NCBI RefSeq assembly: GCF_003202755.1
Contig: NZ_QGLK01000001.1
Location: 910,821-974,820, forward strand
Origin: Bifidobacterium asteroides
Lineage (GTDB): Bacteria; Actinomycetota; Actinomycetes; Actinomycetales; Bifidobacteriaceae
Direction of reading: 5' to 3'
Length of the DNA stretch: 64,000 nt
The translations under genes and the position numbers were made by a program. Each line of letters begins with the position of its first letter. The stretch's first letter is position 1. Below the pieces are notes generated by a model. The model saw nothing but the letters and a program-made list of their open reading frames with translations. It did not search any database and had not been told where the DNA came from. This document shows positions 35,697-45,596 of this stretch, piece after piece.

Positions 35697-37679
35697 ATGT
35701 TGCGTGAATATACGGTCGAGCTTCAACACCCGACGACGGACAAGGACACCATCTATTCACTCCTGGCAAAACGCACCGCTCGCGATCCTGAGGAGCTGGT
35801 TGCCCAGTGGCAGGATCCCATGACCAGAAACTGGCACGATGTCAAGGCCGGGCAGATGTCCGCACGGGTTCGCGCCGTGGCCAAAGGCATGATGGCCCTG
35901 GGTGTGGGAAAAGGCAGCACCGTAGTCATCTATGCCTCTACTAGCTACGACTGGGGAGTCACGGACTTCGCTTGTGCCGCCATCGGGGCGGTCTCTGTGC
36001 CCATCTATGAGACCGACTCGCCTAGCCAGGCCCAGAAGATCGTTCAGGACGTGGACTGCGTCCTGGCGTTTGCCGGCGACTCGGAGCATGCGCAGATCCT
36101 TGAGCAGGTCCGGGGGTCATCGCCCAAGCTCAAGTATGTATTCAATTTCGAGGCGGGGGGTCTGAATGCAGTCAGCGAATTCGGCCAGGGGATTGACGAC
36201 GAACGCCTGGATCAGGCCATCGCCCAGGTCAAGGCCGACGATCTTGCCACAATCGTCTACACTTCGGGCTCCACCGGTGAGCCCAAGGGCGCCATGCTTT
36301 CCAACCGGAACTTTGTCCACATCGTCTTCGTGGGCTGGGATGTGCTCTACCACATGCTGGCAGCCCCCTCCCGCCTGATGCTCTTCCTGCCCCTGGCCCA
36401 CTGCTTCGCCCGTTACATCCAGTACGTGGCCATAGGCGCTCAAGGCGTGGTCGGATACGTCTCTAACGCCAAACACCTGCTGACTGACCTGCGCACCTTC
36501 CGGCCCACCTATCTGCTGGGTGTGCCACGCGTCTTCGAGAAGGTCTACAATGCCGCCTCACAGAAGGCCGGTGCAGGTCTGGCAGGCAAGGTCTTTGCCA
36601 AGGCCACCAGGCACTTCATCAAGTGGTCCAAGGATGAGCAGGAGGGGCGCGGCCACTCGCCATTGACTCGCCTGGCCCATGCCTTCTACACCAAGACCGT
36701 CGGCAACACGATCGAGTCCGCCCTGGGCTCCAATCTGAGCTATCTGGCCTGCGGCGGCGCACCCATGAACGCAGACCTGGCCCACTTCTTCAACGGAATC
36801 GACGGGATTACCTTCATTCAGGGATACGGAATGACCGAGACGGCGGCCCCCTGCATTGTCAACTTCGAGGATGCCAACGAAGTTGGGTCGGTCGGTCGAC
36901 CTGGCTCGGGCATCACGGTCAGGCTGAGCGACGACGATGAGCTTTTGGTCAAGGGCCCCAGCGTCTTCATGGGCTACTACCACCAGCCCGAGCTGGATTC
37001 CACCGTACTTGACAAGGACGGTTGGCTGCATACCGGCGATCTGGCCCAAATCGATGACCAGGGCTTCGTCTTCATCACTGGCCGCAAGAAGGATGTCATC
37101 ATCACAGCCGGCGGCAAGAACGTAAGCCCGGCGCCTTTGGAGGATGTAATCAGCACCTGTCCGATAGTCTCCCAGGCCGTGGTCGTGGGCGACGGCAGAC
37201 CCTTCGTTGGCGCCCTGGTCACTCTGGATGCCGGAATGCTAAAATCTTGGCTGGCCTCCCAGGGCCTAGATGCTGATATGAGCATGGAGCAGGCCAGCCA
37301 TAACGATGCTATCCATGCCTTCATCCAGCAGTATGTAGACAAGGCCAACTGCAACGTCTCACGGGCCGAGTCGGTGCGCAAGTTCCTGGTGCTGGACAAG
37401 GACTTTAGCCAGGAGGACGGTACCCTGACCCCCAGCCTGAAGGTGGTGCGCCCCGAGGTGCTCCGTCAGTATGCCGAACTTGTGGACAAGGTCCTTTATG
37501 CGCCCAGGACGCCAGTCAAACCCGCTGTCAAGGAGAACGACATCGTCAGCAGGGCACGGACCACCATGAGCGATTCCTTGGCCAGCATGACCGGACGCAA
37601 GCGTGAAGGCCGCCAGGAGGAGGAAGCAGCCCTGGAGGACGAGAAGGACGGCCGCGACGGCCGGGATGACGAGGAGTAG
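35697..37679 (+). CDS. Long-chain acyl-CoA synthetase (AMP-binding), second paralogue
   Basis: Adenylate-forming fatty acid ligase of about 660 residues. The P-loop motif is IVYTSGSTGEPKG; IQGYGMTETAAP, GWLHTGDLAQIDDQGF and GRKKDVIITAGGKNVSP follow. It is clearly related to the ligase at 28813 along its whole length. It differs by a highly charged tail of about 50 residues (RKREGRQEEE, ending DGRDDEE). Start ATG 35697 is tentative; ATG 35685 is also possible. def begins 3 bases after its stop, so the two share a transcript. Confidence 0.9.
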   Translation: MLREYTVELQHPTTDKDTIYSLLAKRTARDPEELVAQWQDPMTRNWHDVKAGQMSARVRAVAKGMMALGVGKGSTVVIYASTSYDWGVTDFACAAIGAVSVPIYETDSPSQAQKIVQDVDCVLAFAGDSEHAQILEQVRGSSPKLKYVFNFEAGGLNAVSEFGQGIDDERLDQAIAQVKADDLATIVYTSGSTGEPKGAMLSNRNFVHIVFVGWDVLYHMLAAPSRLMLFLPLAHCFARYIQYVAIGAQGVVGYVSNAKHLLTDLRTFRPTYLLGVPRVFEKVYNAASQKAGAGLAGKVFAKATRHFIKWSKDEQEGRGHSPLTRLAHAFYTKTVGNTIESALGSNLSYLACGGAPMNADLAHFFNGIDGITFIQGYGMTETAAPCIVNFEDANEVGSVGRPGSGITVRLSDDDELLVKGPSVFMGYYHQPELDSTVLDKDGWLHTGDLAQIDDQGFVFITGRKKDVIITAGGKNVSPAPLEDVISTCPIVSQAVVVGDGRPFVGALVTLDAGMLKSWLASQGLDADMSMEQASHNDAIHAFIQQYVDKANCNVSRAESVRKFLVLDKDFSQEDGTLTPSLKVVRPEVLRQYAELVDKVLYAPRTPVKPAVKENDIVSRARTTMSDSLASMTGRKREGRQEEEAALEDEKDGRDGRDDEE

Positions 37680-37682
37680 GCA

Positions 37683-38165
37683 GTGGCGATTCGTACAATC
37701 AGAGTGGTTCCCGATCCGGTTTTGCGTACCCCCTGCGATCCTGTGACCAGCATCACCCCGGCTGTGCGCAGTCTGGTGCGTGACCTGGTGGACACTGTCG
37801 ACGATCCAGGCAGGGCAGGACTATCGGCCAATCAGATCGGCGTGGGCCTGCGCGTATTCTCGTATAACATCGGCGGCAAGGTGGGCTACATCATCAATCC
37901 GGTCATCGACAAGACCTCCGGCGAGCAGTATGGCGAGGAGGGATGTCTGTCCCTGCCCAACCTCTGGTATCCGACCAGGCGGGCCGACTACGCCCGAGCC
38001 CACGGCATCGACTTGGACGGCAAGACGGTGACCCTCGAAGGCCATGGCATCATGGGGCGGATGATCCAGCACGAGTGCGATCACCTGGACGGTCATGTCT
38101 ATGTGGATCGGCTGGAGAGCGATGTCCGCCGCAAGGCCATGCAGCAGCTGAGATCAGCCAAGTAG
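37683..38165 (+). CDS. def: Peptide deformylase
   Basis: Metalloenzyme that removes the formyl group from nascent N-terminal methionine; 160 residues, usual length. All three motifs are intact: [10 protein letters not shown] (motif 1), EEGCLSLP (motif 2, Cys metal ligand) and QHECDHLDG (motif 3, two His and catalytic Glu). The start is GTG, 3 bases after the ligase stop. A strong hairpin lies just after the stop codon. Confidence 0.95.
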   Translation: MAIRTIRVVPDPVLRTPCDPVTSITPAVRSLVRDLVDTVDDPGRAGLSANQIGVGLRVFSYNIGGKVGYIINPVIDKTSGEQYGEEGCLSLPNLWYPTRRADYARAHGIDLDGKTVTLEGHGIMGRMIQHECDHLDGHVYVDRLESDVRRKAMQQLRSAK

Positions 38166-38177
38166 GCAGAGGGCGAA

Positions 38178-38212
38178 CATGATACCCGAGGTCATTGGCC
38201 TCGGGTATCATG
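38178..38212 (+). other. 14-bp perfect hairpin between def and rpsB
   Basis: CATGATACCCGAGG (38178-38191) and its exact complement (38199-38212) with a 7-base loop, 12 bases after the def stop and 178 before rpsB. No T-run follows. Either a terminator-like end for def mRNA or part of the rpsB leader. Confidence 0.7.
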
Positions 38213-38390
38213 GTAATTCGGCGTGTCATTGCGCAGGTCCGCTGTCACGGGTGGGCAGGCGCGCCAAGAGTATTCCCGAACACACGCCGCAAATTCGCGC
38301 CATGTCCGCGACGCCCTGTGTCGGTCGGCTCTTCGGAGTTGCACGCAGGTGCACATGGCCAGGCAATAACCGACAATGAAAGGTACGGAC

Positions 38391-39260
38391 ATGGCACAGA
38401 TCACCATGAGCGAAATGCTGAAGGCCGGCGTCCACTTCGGACACCAGACCCGTCGTTGGAACCCCAAGATGAAGCAGTACATCCTGATGGAGCGCAACGG
38501 CATCCACATCATCAACCTCTTCAAGTCGCTCGGTCTGATCGACCAGGCCTATGACTTCATCAAGCAGACCGTGGCCCACAACGGCACCGTGCTCTTCGTG
38601 GGGACCAAGAAGCAGGCCCAGGAGGCCATCAAGGCCCAGGCCACCCGGGTGAACATGCCCTACGTCTCCGAGCGCTGGCTGGGCGGCATGCTGACCAACT
38701 TCCAGACCGTGACCAAGCGGGTCGGCCGCTTGAAGGAGCTGGAGGAGATGGACTTCGACGATGTCCACGGCTCGGGGCTGACCAAGAAGGAACTCCTGCT
38801 CCTGCGGCGCGAGAAGGACAAGCTGGAGCGCCAGCTGGGTGGCATCCGCAACATGAACCGCACCCCTTCGGCCCTGTTCGTGGTCGACATCAACAAGGAG
38901 GCCCTGGCGGTCTCCGAGGCCAACAAGCTGGGCATTCCGGTGGTGGCCCTGGTGGACACCAACACGGATCCTGAGCTCGTCACCTACCCCATTCCCGCCA
39001 ACGACGATGCCATTCGCGGCGTCGAGCTGCTGACTCGGCTGATGGCCGATGCCGTGGCTGACGGTCTGCTGGAGCGCTCTGGCAAGGCCGCCAAGACCGA
39101 GGAGGCCTCTGACCAGCCCATGGCCGAGTGGGAGAAGAATCTGCTGGAGAACAAGGATGGACAGCCGCAGGAGCAGGCCCAGGAGACCGCCCAGGCTCCC
39201 CAGGCCGAGCAGCCCGCGCAACAGCAGCAGGAGACCCCCGCTGCCGATCAGGCCGCCTGA
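38391..39260 (+). CDS. rpsB: 30S ribosomal protein S2
   Basis: Ribosomal protein S2, 289 residues. [44 protein letters not shown] and the late [22 protein letters not shown] are hallmark segments. The last 60 residues are an Ala/Gln/Glu-rich extension, as in other actinobacteria. I start at ATG 38391 ([10 protein letters not shown]), preceded by GAAAGG. tsf follows after 50 bases, the standard pairing. Confidence 0.97.
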   Translation: MAQITMSEMLKAGVHFGHQTRRWNPKMKQYILMERNGIHIINLFKSLGLIDQAYDFIKQTVAHNGTVLFVGTKKQAQEAIKAQATRVNMPYVSERWLGGMLTNFQTVTKRVGRLKELEEMDFDDVHGSGLTKKELLLLRREKDKLERQLGGIRNMNRTPSALFVVDINKEALAVSEANKLGIPVVALVDTNTDPELVTYPIPANDDAIRGVELLTRLMADAVADGLLERSGKAAKTEEASDQPMAEWEKNLLENKDGQPQEQAQETAQAPQAEQPAQQQQETPAADQAA

Positions 39261-39310
39261 AATTTGGCGTCTAGATGATGCATTCAGGAAAGACCAGATA
39301 GGAGAGTTTT

Positions 39311-40162
39311 ATGGCAAAAATCACCGCTGCACTGATCAAGGAGTTGCGTGACCAGACCGGCGCCGGCATGATGGACGTCAAGAAGGCCCTAACCGAGGCC
39401 GAGGGCGACATGGCCCGCGCCAAGGAGATTATCCGCGCCACCGGCATCCAGGCCGCAGGCGCCCGTGAGGGCCGCAAGGCTCAGGAGGGCCTGATCGCCT
39501 CCACCGTCATCGAGGGCGGACAGGGTCAGATCGGCTACGCCGTCGAGCTCAACTCCGAGACCGATTTCGTGGCCAAGACCCCTCAGTTCATCGAGTTTGG
39601 CCAGGAGGTCATCGATGACGTGGCCAAGGCTGATGCCTCCAACGCCGAGCAGGTCGATGCCGCTCCATCCAAGTCAGGCACCGTCAAGGAGACCGTGGAG
39701 GAAGCTGGTGCTCTCTTCCATGAGCACGTCAAGGTCGGCCAGGTGGCCCGGGTCGAAGGTCCCCGTGTAGAGATTTACGCCCATCGCAAGTCTGTGGAGA
39801 TGCCCCCATCCATCGTGGCCATGATCGCCACTGATGAGGCCGGCGCCCAGGTCGCCCATGAGGTGGCCCTCCAGATCTCCGCCATGAGCCCCAAGTGGCT
39901 CAGCCGCGAAGATGTGCCCGCTGATGTGGTGGAGTCCGAGCGTCGCGTGGCCACTGAGAAGTCCCAGGCCGAAGGCAAGCCCGAGAAAATCATTCCCAAG
40001 ATCGTCGAGGGGCGTCTGAACGCCTTCTTCAAGGAGACCGTTCTGTTGGAGCAGCAGTACGTCAAGGACACATCCAAGACCATTGGTGACCTCTTCAAGC
40101 AGGCAGGTGGCAAGGCTCTGGCCTTCGCCCGTCTCGAGGTCGGCAAGGGCGACGAGGAGTAG
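39311..40162 (+). CDS. tsf: Translation elongation factor Ts
   Basis: Nucleotide exchange factor for EF-Tu, 283 residues. LIKELRDQTGAGMMDVKKAL and GYAVELNSETDFVAKTPQF are the two family signatures, and the C-terminal module ends with FARLEVGKGDEE. GGAG lies upstream of the ATG. It is cotranscribed with rpsB and followed by a terminator. Confidence 0.97.
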   Translation: MAKITAALIKELRDQTGAGMMDVKKALTEAEGDMARAKEIIRATGIQAAGAREGRKAQEGLIASTVIEGGQGQIGYAVELNSETDFVAKTPQFIEFGQEVIDDVAKADASNAEQVDAAPSKSGTVKETVEEAGALFHEHVKVGQVARVEGPRVEIYAHRKSVEMPPSIVAMIATDEAGAQVAHEVALQISAMSPKWLSREDVPADVVESERRVATEKSQAEGKPEKIIPKIVEGRLNAFFKETVLLEQQYVKDTSKTIGDLFKQAGGKALAFARLEVGKGDEE

Positions 40163-40237
40163 TAAGTAGCTCAGCAATGTTTTGCGTCGTCTGCTTGATC
40201 TTGTCTAAGGTACTGGCAAACGTCCGGCATTGATGGC

Positions 40238-40275
40238 AGGGGAGTGGCTTTCGTAGCTGCTCCCCTTCTTTTGTC
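40238..40275 (+). terminator. Rho-independent terminator of rpsB-tsf
   Basis: A 12-pair RNA stem (40238-40249 with 40255-40266, including two G-U pairs) and loop TTCGT, followed by TCTTTTG, 75 bases after the tsf stop. Confidence 0.8.
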
Positions 40276-40391
40276 CTAAGTCAGTTCCCAGGGCCTATTC
40301 CCTCGGTCTGCTCAAGAGGGGTTGTCGCCCAGCCCAGATACTCTATTATCGGCGTATTCCGCCCGTCATCATGTCTGGAGAAAGGGCTTTT

Positions 40392-41147
40392 ATGACCGGA
40401 TCCGATTCAGCGCAAAACCAAGCATCGCCTCGTCGTGTGCTGCTCAAGCTCTCCGGAGAGGCCTTCGGAGGAGGCGAGGTCGGCATCGACGTGCAGGTGG
40501 TCAAGCGGGTGGCCAAGGAGATCGTCCAGGCGGTGCAGGGCGGCGTTCAGGTGGCCATCGTGGTGGGCGGTGGCAACTTCTTCCGCGGAGCCGAGCTCAG
40601 TCAGGCCGGAATCGAACGTTCGCGCGGCGACTACATGGGCATGCTGGGCACGGTCATGAACTGCCTGGCTCTGCAGGACTTCCTGGAGCAGGATGGTCAG
40701 GCCACCAGGGTGCAGACAGCCATCACCATGGGCCAGGTGGCCGAGCCCTACATTCCGCTCAAGGCCATCCGCCACCTGGAGAAGGGACGCGTGGTCATCT
40801 TCGGCGCCGGATCCGGCATGCCTTACTTCTCAACCGACACGGTCTCCATACAGCGGGCCTTGGAGATACATTGCGTCGAGGTCCTCATGGGCAAGAACGG
40901 TGTGGACGGTGTGTATACGGCTGATCCGCACAAGCAGGCTTCTGCGCGAATGTTCACCAATCTCAGCTACCAGCGGGCCCTAGTGGACAACCTGGCCGTC
41001 ATGGACGCGGCAGCGCTGTCCATGGCCCGGGACAATGACATGCCCATCCGCGTCTTCGGACTGGAGGGTGAAGGCAACGTGACCGGTGCGCTTAAAGGCC
41101 AGCGCCTGGGCACCTTGGTCCACGGCGGTCCTGATCGTACCCTGTGA
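40392..41147 (+). CDS. pyrH: Uridylate kinase
   Basis: Phosphorylates UMP to UDP in pyrimidine synthesis; 251 residues, cytosolic. [41 protein letters not shown] and AADPHK-like [10 protein letters not shown] are characteristic. I start at ATG 40392, where GGAGAAAGGG precedes; ATG 40371 in frame would lie upstream of that site. It opens the pyrH-frr-cdsA-rlmN run after the tsf terminator. Confidence 0.96.
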   Translation: MTGSDSAQNQASPRRVLLKLSGEAFGGGEVGIDVQVVKRVAKEIVQAVQGGVQVAIVVGGGNFFRGAELSQAGIERSRGDYMGMLGTVMNCLALQDFLEQDGQATRVQTAITMGQVAEPYIPLKAIRHLEKGRVVIFGAGSGMPYFSTDTVSIQRALEIHCVEVLMGKNGVDGVYTADPHKQASARMFTNLSYQRALVDNLAVMDAAALSMARDNDMPIRVFGLEGEGNVTGALKGQRLGTLVHGGPDRTL

Positions 41148-41263
41148 CCGGTTGCGGGCACACACCCCGCGCCGCTTGGCCCCTGTGGCCCCATGGCCGT
41201 AGAGTATAAGAATGACGGACCTCGCGCGCACAGGCGGATGGTCCATACAGCAAGGAGCAGATC

Positions 41264-41818
41264 ATGACCACAGTGGTGGACCAGGCCGGCAGGCAGATGG
41301 ACAAGAGCATCGAGGCGACCAAGGAGAACTTCTCGGGGATCAGGACCGGGCGCGCCAACCCCTCCTTCCTCAACGACATCATGGTGGAGTACTACGGCAC
41401 TCCCACGCCCATCAAGTCACTGGCATCCATCGGCGTCCCGGAGCCTCGTACCCTGGCCGTCACCCCCTTCGACCCCTCCCAGGCGGGTGCGGTCGAGAAG
41501 GCCATCCGCGACTCCGACCTGGGCGTCAACCCCAGCCGTGACGGCAACGTCATCAGGGTCACCATGCCCGAGCTGACCGAGGAGCGCCGCCGGGACTACG
41601 TCAAGCTGGCCAAGAACAAGGCCGAGGAGGGCAAGGTGGCTGTCCGCAACATCCGGCGCAAGGTCAAGGAGGAGCTGGAGGCCAAGGTCAAGGACGGCGA
41701 CCTGGGCGAGGACGAGGGCAACCGGCTGCAGAAGGAGCTGGAGACCGTCACCAAGCAGAAGAACGACACGATCGACCAGCTCCTGGATGCCAAGGAGAAG
41801 GAGATCCTCGAGGTCTGA
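41264..41818 (+). CDS. frr: Ribosome recycling factor
   Basis: Splits post-termination ribosomes together with EF-G; 184 residues, standard length. MDKSIEATKENFSGIRTGRANPSFL, PLTEERR-like MPELTEERRRDYVKLAK and the final TVTKQKNDTIDQLLDAKEKEI (helical hairpin arms) are typical. A GGAG site precedes the ATG. Located 116 bases after pyrH and 25 bases before cdsA. Confidence 0.97.
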   Translation: MTTVVDQAGRQMDKSIEATKENFSGIRTGRANPSFLNDIMVEYYGTPTPIKSLASIGVPEPRTLAVTPFDPSQAGAVEKAIRDSDLGVNPSRDGNVIRVTMPELTEERRRDYVKLAKNKAEEGKVAVRNIRRKVKEELEAKVKDGDLGEDEGNRLQKELETVTKQKNDTIDQLLDAKEKEILEV

Positions 41819-41843
41819 TCCGCCTGGGGAGGGTCCACACTTC

Positions 41844-42833
41844 ATGAGTACCAAGGAAAGCTTAGCCGAGAAGGCAGGTCAGGATGCAGTCGCAACCCTG
41901 AACAAACGCACCGGGCGCAACATGCCGCAGGCGGTGGCTACCGGTGCGCTTCTGGTGGTTATCATCCTGGCCTGCATCCTGGTGCGCATCGACGCATTCA
42001 TCTATCTGATCGTGATCTTCATGACCCTGGGGCTCTGGGAGCTCAGGGTGGACTTTGCCACGGCGGGCCTGCACATACCGGTGGTCGAGCTGTGGGTATG
42101 CTCGGCGGCCACCATGCTGGCCTCGTTCTACGCGCCGGACCATGTGGCGGTCATGACCGCCGGTGTTCTGATCACTGCCCTGGTCGGAGCTCTTGCGGCC
42201 ACCCGCAACCATCGTCCGGGCGGCCGTCTGCTCAAGGCGGTGAACGCCAAGCTGTCGGGCAAGGATGCTCAGACCATGGCCGATGCCTCCTACGGCACCG
42301 CAGAGGGTGAGAGCCGGTCAAGCAGCCTGGCCAATGTGGGAGTCACCCTCCTGACCGTTGTCTACATCACCCTCCTGGCCTGTCTGATAACCCTGCCCAC
42401 CACCTTCGGCGGGCATCCCGCCGCACATGCTTTCATGGTGATTTTCCTGCCTGCCTTGAGCGACATCGGCGGTCTTCTCTTCGGCTCCCTCTTCGGCAAG
42501 CACAAGATCTCGCCCCGCATCTCGCCAGGCAAGTCCCTGGAGGGTCTGGCAGGCTCCATGCTCTGCTGCCTGGTCGGTGCCCTGGTCATCTTTGCGGCCA
42601 CCTACCCCATGGCGGATTGGGGACGAATCTGGTGGGTCGCCCTGCTCATGGGCATCATGGTCGGAGCCACAGGCACCCTCGGGGACCTGAGTGCCTCCTT
42701 GATCAAACGCGACCTGGGGATCAAGGACATGGGCCACCTGCTCAAGGGCCACGGCGGAGTGCTGGACAGGGTGGATTCCATCCTCATGTCCGCACCGTTC
42801 ATCACACTGGTTCTTTTGACTACCGGCCTGTGA
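41844..42833 (+). CDS. cdsA: Phosphatidate cytidylyltransferase
   Basis: Integral membrane enzyme making CDP-diacylglycerol from phosphatidate and CTP, the entry to phospholipid synthesis; 329 residues. Seven or eight predicted helices follow a soluble N-terminus. The family signature SLIKRDLGIKDMG then LKGHGGVLDRVDS is complete, and SDIGGLLFGSLFGKHKISP precedes it. I start at ATG 41844 (MSTKESLAEK) with GGGGAGGG upstream. pgsA, a user of CDP-diacylglycerol, is encoded at 51499. Confidence 0.95.
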   Translation: MSTKESLAEKAGQDAVATLNKRTGRNMPQAVATGALLVVIILACILVRIDAFIYLIVIFMTLGLWELRVDFATAGLHIPVVELWVCSAATMLASFYAPDHVAVMTAGVLITALVGALAATRNHRPGGRLLKAVNAKLSGKDAQTMADASYGTAEGESRSSSLANVGVTLLTVVYITLLACLITLPTTFGGHPAAHAFMVIFLPALSDIGGLLFGSLFGKHKISPRISPGKSLEGLAGSMLCCLVGALVIFAATYPMADWGRIWWVALLMGIMVGATGTLGDLSASLIKRDLGIKDMGHLLKGHGGVLDRVDSILMSAPFITLVLLTTGL

Positions 42834-42877
42834 CCGGAATTGATGGTCGGATGACTGATACAGGATGAGGTTGAGGT

Positions 42878-44065
42878 ATGACGGATGTCGACGTGACCGG
42901 TGACGAGCCTGAGACCGGCATCACCCCCGGAGGCAAGGATGGGGCCTTCAGGGACGTTCTGGCGGCCGACCATGCCCGGCGAGGCAAGCCGCCGCGCCAC
43001 TTTACGGACATGGACCAGAAGGAGCGTCACGAGGTCTGCGCTCAATTGGGCCTGCCTAAATTCCGTGTCTCGCAACTGGCCAACCATTACTTCAATCATC
43101 TGTCCACCAACCCGGACGACTTCACGGACTTTCCCGCAGCCAGCCGCCAGGAGGCCGCACACCGCTTCTTCCCTGAACTGATTACCCCGGTCACCGTTCA
43201 GAAGGCGGATCAGGGGACCACCATCAAGACCCTCTGGGAGCTCTTCGACGGATCCAGGATCGAATCCGTGCTCATGCGCTACCCCTCTAGGGCCACCCTC
43301 TGCATCTCCAGCCAGGTCGGTTGCGGCATGGGCTGCCCCTTCTGCGCCACAGGTCAGCTTGGGTTGACCCGGAACATGTCGACCGGGGAGATTCTGGAAC
43401 AGGTCAGGGCCGCCTCTCGCATGATGAGGTCCGGACAGGTTGCCGGAGGCCCGGGACGCCTGAGCAACATCGTCTTCATGGGGATGGGCGAGCCCATGGG
43501 CAACTACCGGGCCGTCCTGTCCGCAGTCAGGCAGATCAGCGCCCTGCCGCCCAAAGGATTCGGAATCTCGGCCAGGAACATCACTGTGTCCACGGTTGGC
43601 GTGGTCCCCGGTATCCGCAAACTGACCAAAGAGGGAATCCCGGTTCGTCTGGCCGTCTCCCTCCATGCTCCCAGCGACAAGCTGCGCGACGAGCTGGTTC
43701 CCATGAACCGCCGCTTCAACACCACCCAGGTTCTGGATGCAGCTCACGACTATTACCTGGCCAGTGGCAGACGGGTCAGCATCGAGTACGCCCTGATGCG
43801 CGGCATCAACGACCAGGCCGAGCATGCACGCCTTCTGGCCAAGCGCCTCAACCACTATGGGGACGACTGGGCGCACGTCAATCCCATACCTCTGAATCCG
43901 ATTGAGGGGTCTCGTTGGACGGCCTCCAAGCCTGAAGATGAGCAGCGCTTCCTGGACATCCTTCACAAGGCCGGCATCACGGCAACTATGAGGGACACCC
44001 GCGGATCTGACATCGACGGCGCCTGCGGACAGCTGGCAGCCAAGGCCGTAAAGCTTCAGGCCTGA
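42878..44065 (+). CDS. rlmN: 23S rRNA (adenine2503-C2)/tRNA methyltransferase
   Basis: Radical SAM enzyme that methylates C2 of A2503 in 23S rRNA and A37 in some tRNAs; 395 residues. The iron-sulfur motif CGMGCPFC (CxxxCxxC) is near residue 150. NIVFMGMGEPMGNYRAVL and the late catalytic Cys in GSDIDGACGQL are intact. A longer, Asp/Gly-rich N-terminus precedes the conserved core. It follows cdsA by 44 bases and ends the run. Confidence 0.95.
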   Translation: MTDVDVTGDEPETGITPGGKDGAFRDVLAADHARRGKPPRHFTDMDQKERHEVCAQLGLPKFRVSQLANHYFNHLSTNPDDFTDFPAASRQEAAHRFFPELITPVTVQKADQGTTIKTLWELFDGSRIESVLMRYPSRATLCISSQVGCGMGCPFCATGQLGLTRNMSTGEILEQVRAASRMMRSGQVAGGPGRLSNIVFMGMGEPMGNYRAVLSAVRQISALPPKGFGISARNITVSTVGVVPGIRKLTKEGIPVRLAVSLHAPSDKLRDELVPMNRRFNTTQVLDAAHDYYLASGRRVSIEYALMRGINDQAEHARLLAKRLNHYGDDWAHVNPIPLNPIEGSRWTASKPEDEQRFLDILHKAGITATMRDTRGSDIDGACGQLAAKAVKLQA

Positions 44066-44179
44066 TTCAGCGTTTTGCAATGTGGACATGCCAGAGTGTG
44101 GACATGCTATGGTCTTCGGACAGTGCAGAAGCTAAGGTTTTGACTCAAACAAATGGGTTCAGGCAGGAAGGCAGGTCGC

Positions 44180-44956
44180 ATGACGGTAGCGGTTCGTGTC
44201 ATTCCCTGCCTTGATGTCGACCAGGGCCGTGTGGTCAAAGGCGTCCACTTCAAGAACCTGCGCGATGCGGGTGATCCGGTCGAACTGGCTTCCGCCTATT
44301 ACCAACAGGGAGCCGACGAACTGACCTTTCTGGATGTGACTGCTTCGGGCAGCGGGCGAGCCACCATGGTGGACCTGGTCAAAAGCACTGCAGATCAGAT
44401 TTTCATCCCCCTAACCGTCGGCGGAGGCGTGCGCACCCCGCAGGATGTCGATACTCTCCTGCGGTCAGGAGCCGATAAGGTTGGCATCAACACAGCAGCA
44501 ATTGCCAACCCGCAGGTCATCGGCGACATCGCCCAGCGGTTCGGTCGCCAGGTTCTAGTGCTCTCGGTCGATGCCCGCCGATCCAATGCACAGGGCATTA
44601 CCTCGGGATATGAGGTGACCACCATGGGCGGCCACCAGTCCACCGGCATTGATGCTATCGACTGGGTCAAGCAGGCCCAGGAACTCGGAGCCGGCGAGAT
44701 ACTCCTCAACTCCATGGATGCGGATGGCACCCGTCAGGGATTCGATCTGGAGATGATCGCCGACGTGCGCAGGGCAGTATCTCTTCCGCTCATCGCCAGT
44801 GGCGGAGCAGGCAAGGCCGCCGATTTTCCTCCTGCGGTCAAGGCTGGGGCCGATGCGGTCTTGGCTGCTTCCGTCTTCCATTTTGGTCAGGTGTCCATCC
44901 AGGACGTCAAGCAGGCGCTCCATGCGGCCGGGTATCCGGTCCGATGGCAGGCCTGA
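44180..44956 (+). CDS. hisF: Imidazole glycerol phosphate synthase, cyclase subunit
   Basis: TIM-barrel cyclase that forms imidazole glycerol phosphate and AICAR in histidine synthesis; 258 residues. The catalytic Asp residues are in [14 protein letters not shown] and [21 protein letters not shown] and [13 protein letters not shown] are phosphate-binding turns. I start at ATG 44180, preceded by GGAAGG. The glutaminase partner hisH is not in the window. It is followed by a 162-base gap before hisI. Confidence 0.95.
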   Translation: MTVAVRVIPCLDVDQGRVVKGVHFKNLRDAGDPVELASAYYQQGADELTFLDVTASGSGRATMVDLVKSTADQIFIPLTVGGGVRTPQDVDTLLRSGADKVGINTAAIANPQVIGDIAQRFGRQVLVLSVDARRSNAQGITSGYEVTTMGGHQSTGIDAIDWVKQAQELGAGEILLNSMDADGTRQGFDLEMIADVRRAVSLPLIASGGAGKAADFPPAVKAGADAVLAASVFHFGQVSIQDVKQALHAAGYPVRWQA

Positions 44957-45079
44957 ACCAATCCCGCAGAGAACTTCGGCACCACGCGGTGCACGGCGTT
45001 TGCAGGCCTTGTTGGCAGACATCGGGAAACTATACCCATACTATAAACAATAAATCGACAGGGTTATGTCGGACAAACC

Positions 45080-45103
45080 AGCTGAATCAATTAGCTGAAT
45101 CAA
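45080..45103. repeat. 11-bp direct repeat upstream of hisI
   Basis: AGCTGAATCAA occurs at 45080-45090 and again at 45093-45103, just before the hisI ribosome binding site AAGGAG. The copies are one and a bit helical turns apart. No known regulator is recognised. Confidence 0.6.
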
Positions 45104-45118
45104 GGAGAACGAGGATCA

Positions 45119-45553
45119 ATGTCACAGTCTTCGAATGACCAGGAAGAACGTTTGGATCCGAACATAGCGTCTAGGCTCAAGAAGAACGATCAGGGGCTTG
45201 TGGCCGCTGTAGTCCAGCAGTATGACAGTCGCCAGGTGCTTATGGTCGGTTACATGGACGAGGAGGCCCTTAGACGGACCTTGACGACAGGAAGGGTCAC
45301 ATTCTGGTCCCGCTCCAGGCAGGAATACTGGCGCAAGGGTGACACCTCCGGGCATGTCCAATACGTTAAGGGAGTCAGCATTGACTGCGACGGGGACGCG
45401 CTTCTTATCGAGGTGGACCAAGTAGGGGCGGCCTGCCATACCGGGACCAGGTCGTGTTTCGAAGCCGGCGGACCGCTTCCAGTAGTGCAGGGCAATCGTA
45501 CTCAGGCGGAAATGAATAGTGAGGAAGGGCCATCCATTGCAGAAAGACGCTAA
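45119..45553 (+). CDS. hisI: Phosphoribosyl-AMP cyclohydrolase
   Basis: Third step of histidine synthesis, opening the purine ring of PR-AMP; 144 residues, stand-alone cyclohydrolase. [35 protein letters not shown], the metal-binding DCDGD and CHTGTRSCF motifs are present. hisE is a separate gene at 50329. The end lies 43 bases before trpCB, so his and trp genes are probably on one transcript here. Confidence 0.95.
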   Translation: MSQSSNDQEERLDPNIASRLKKNDQGLVAAVVQQYDSRQVLMVGYMDEEALRRTLTTGRVTFWSRSRQEYWRKGDTSGHVQYVKGVSIDCDGDALLIEVDQVGAACHTGTRSCFEAGGPLPVVQGNRTQAEMNSEEGPSIAERR

Positions 45554-45596
45554 GGTTGTGGCAGGGAACACACAGGAAACTGGAGGGAAGGGCTCT

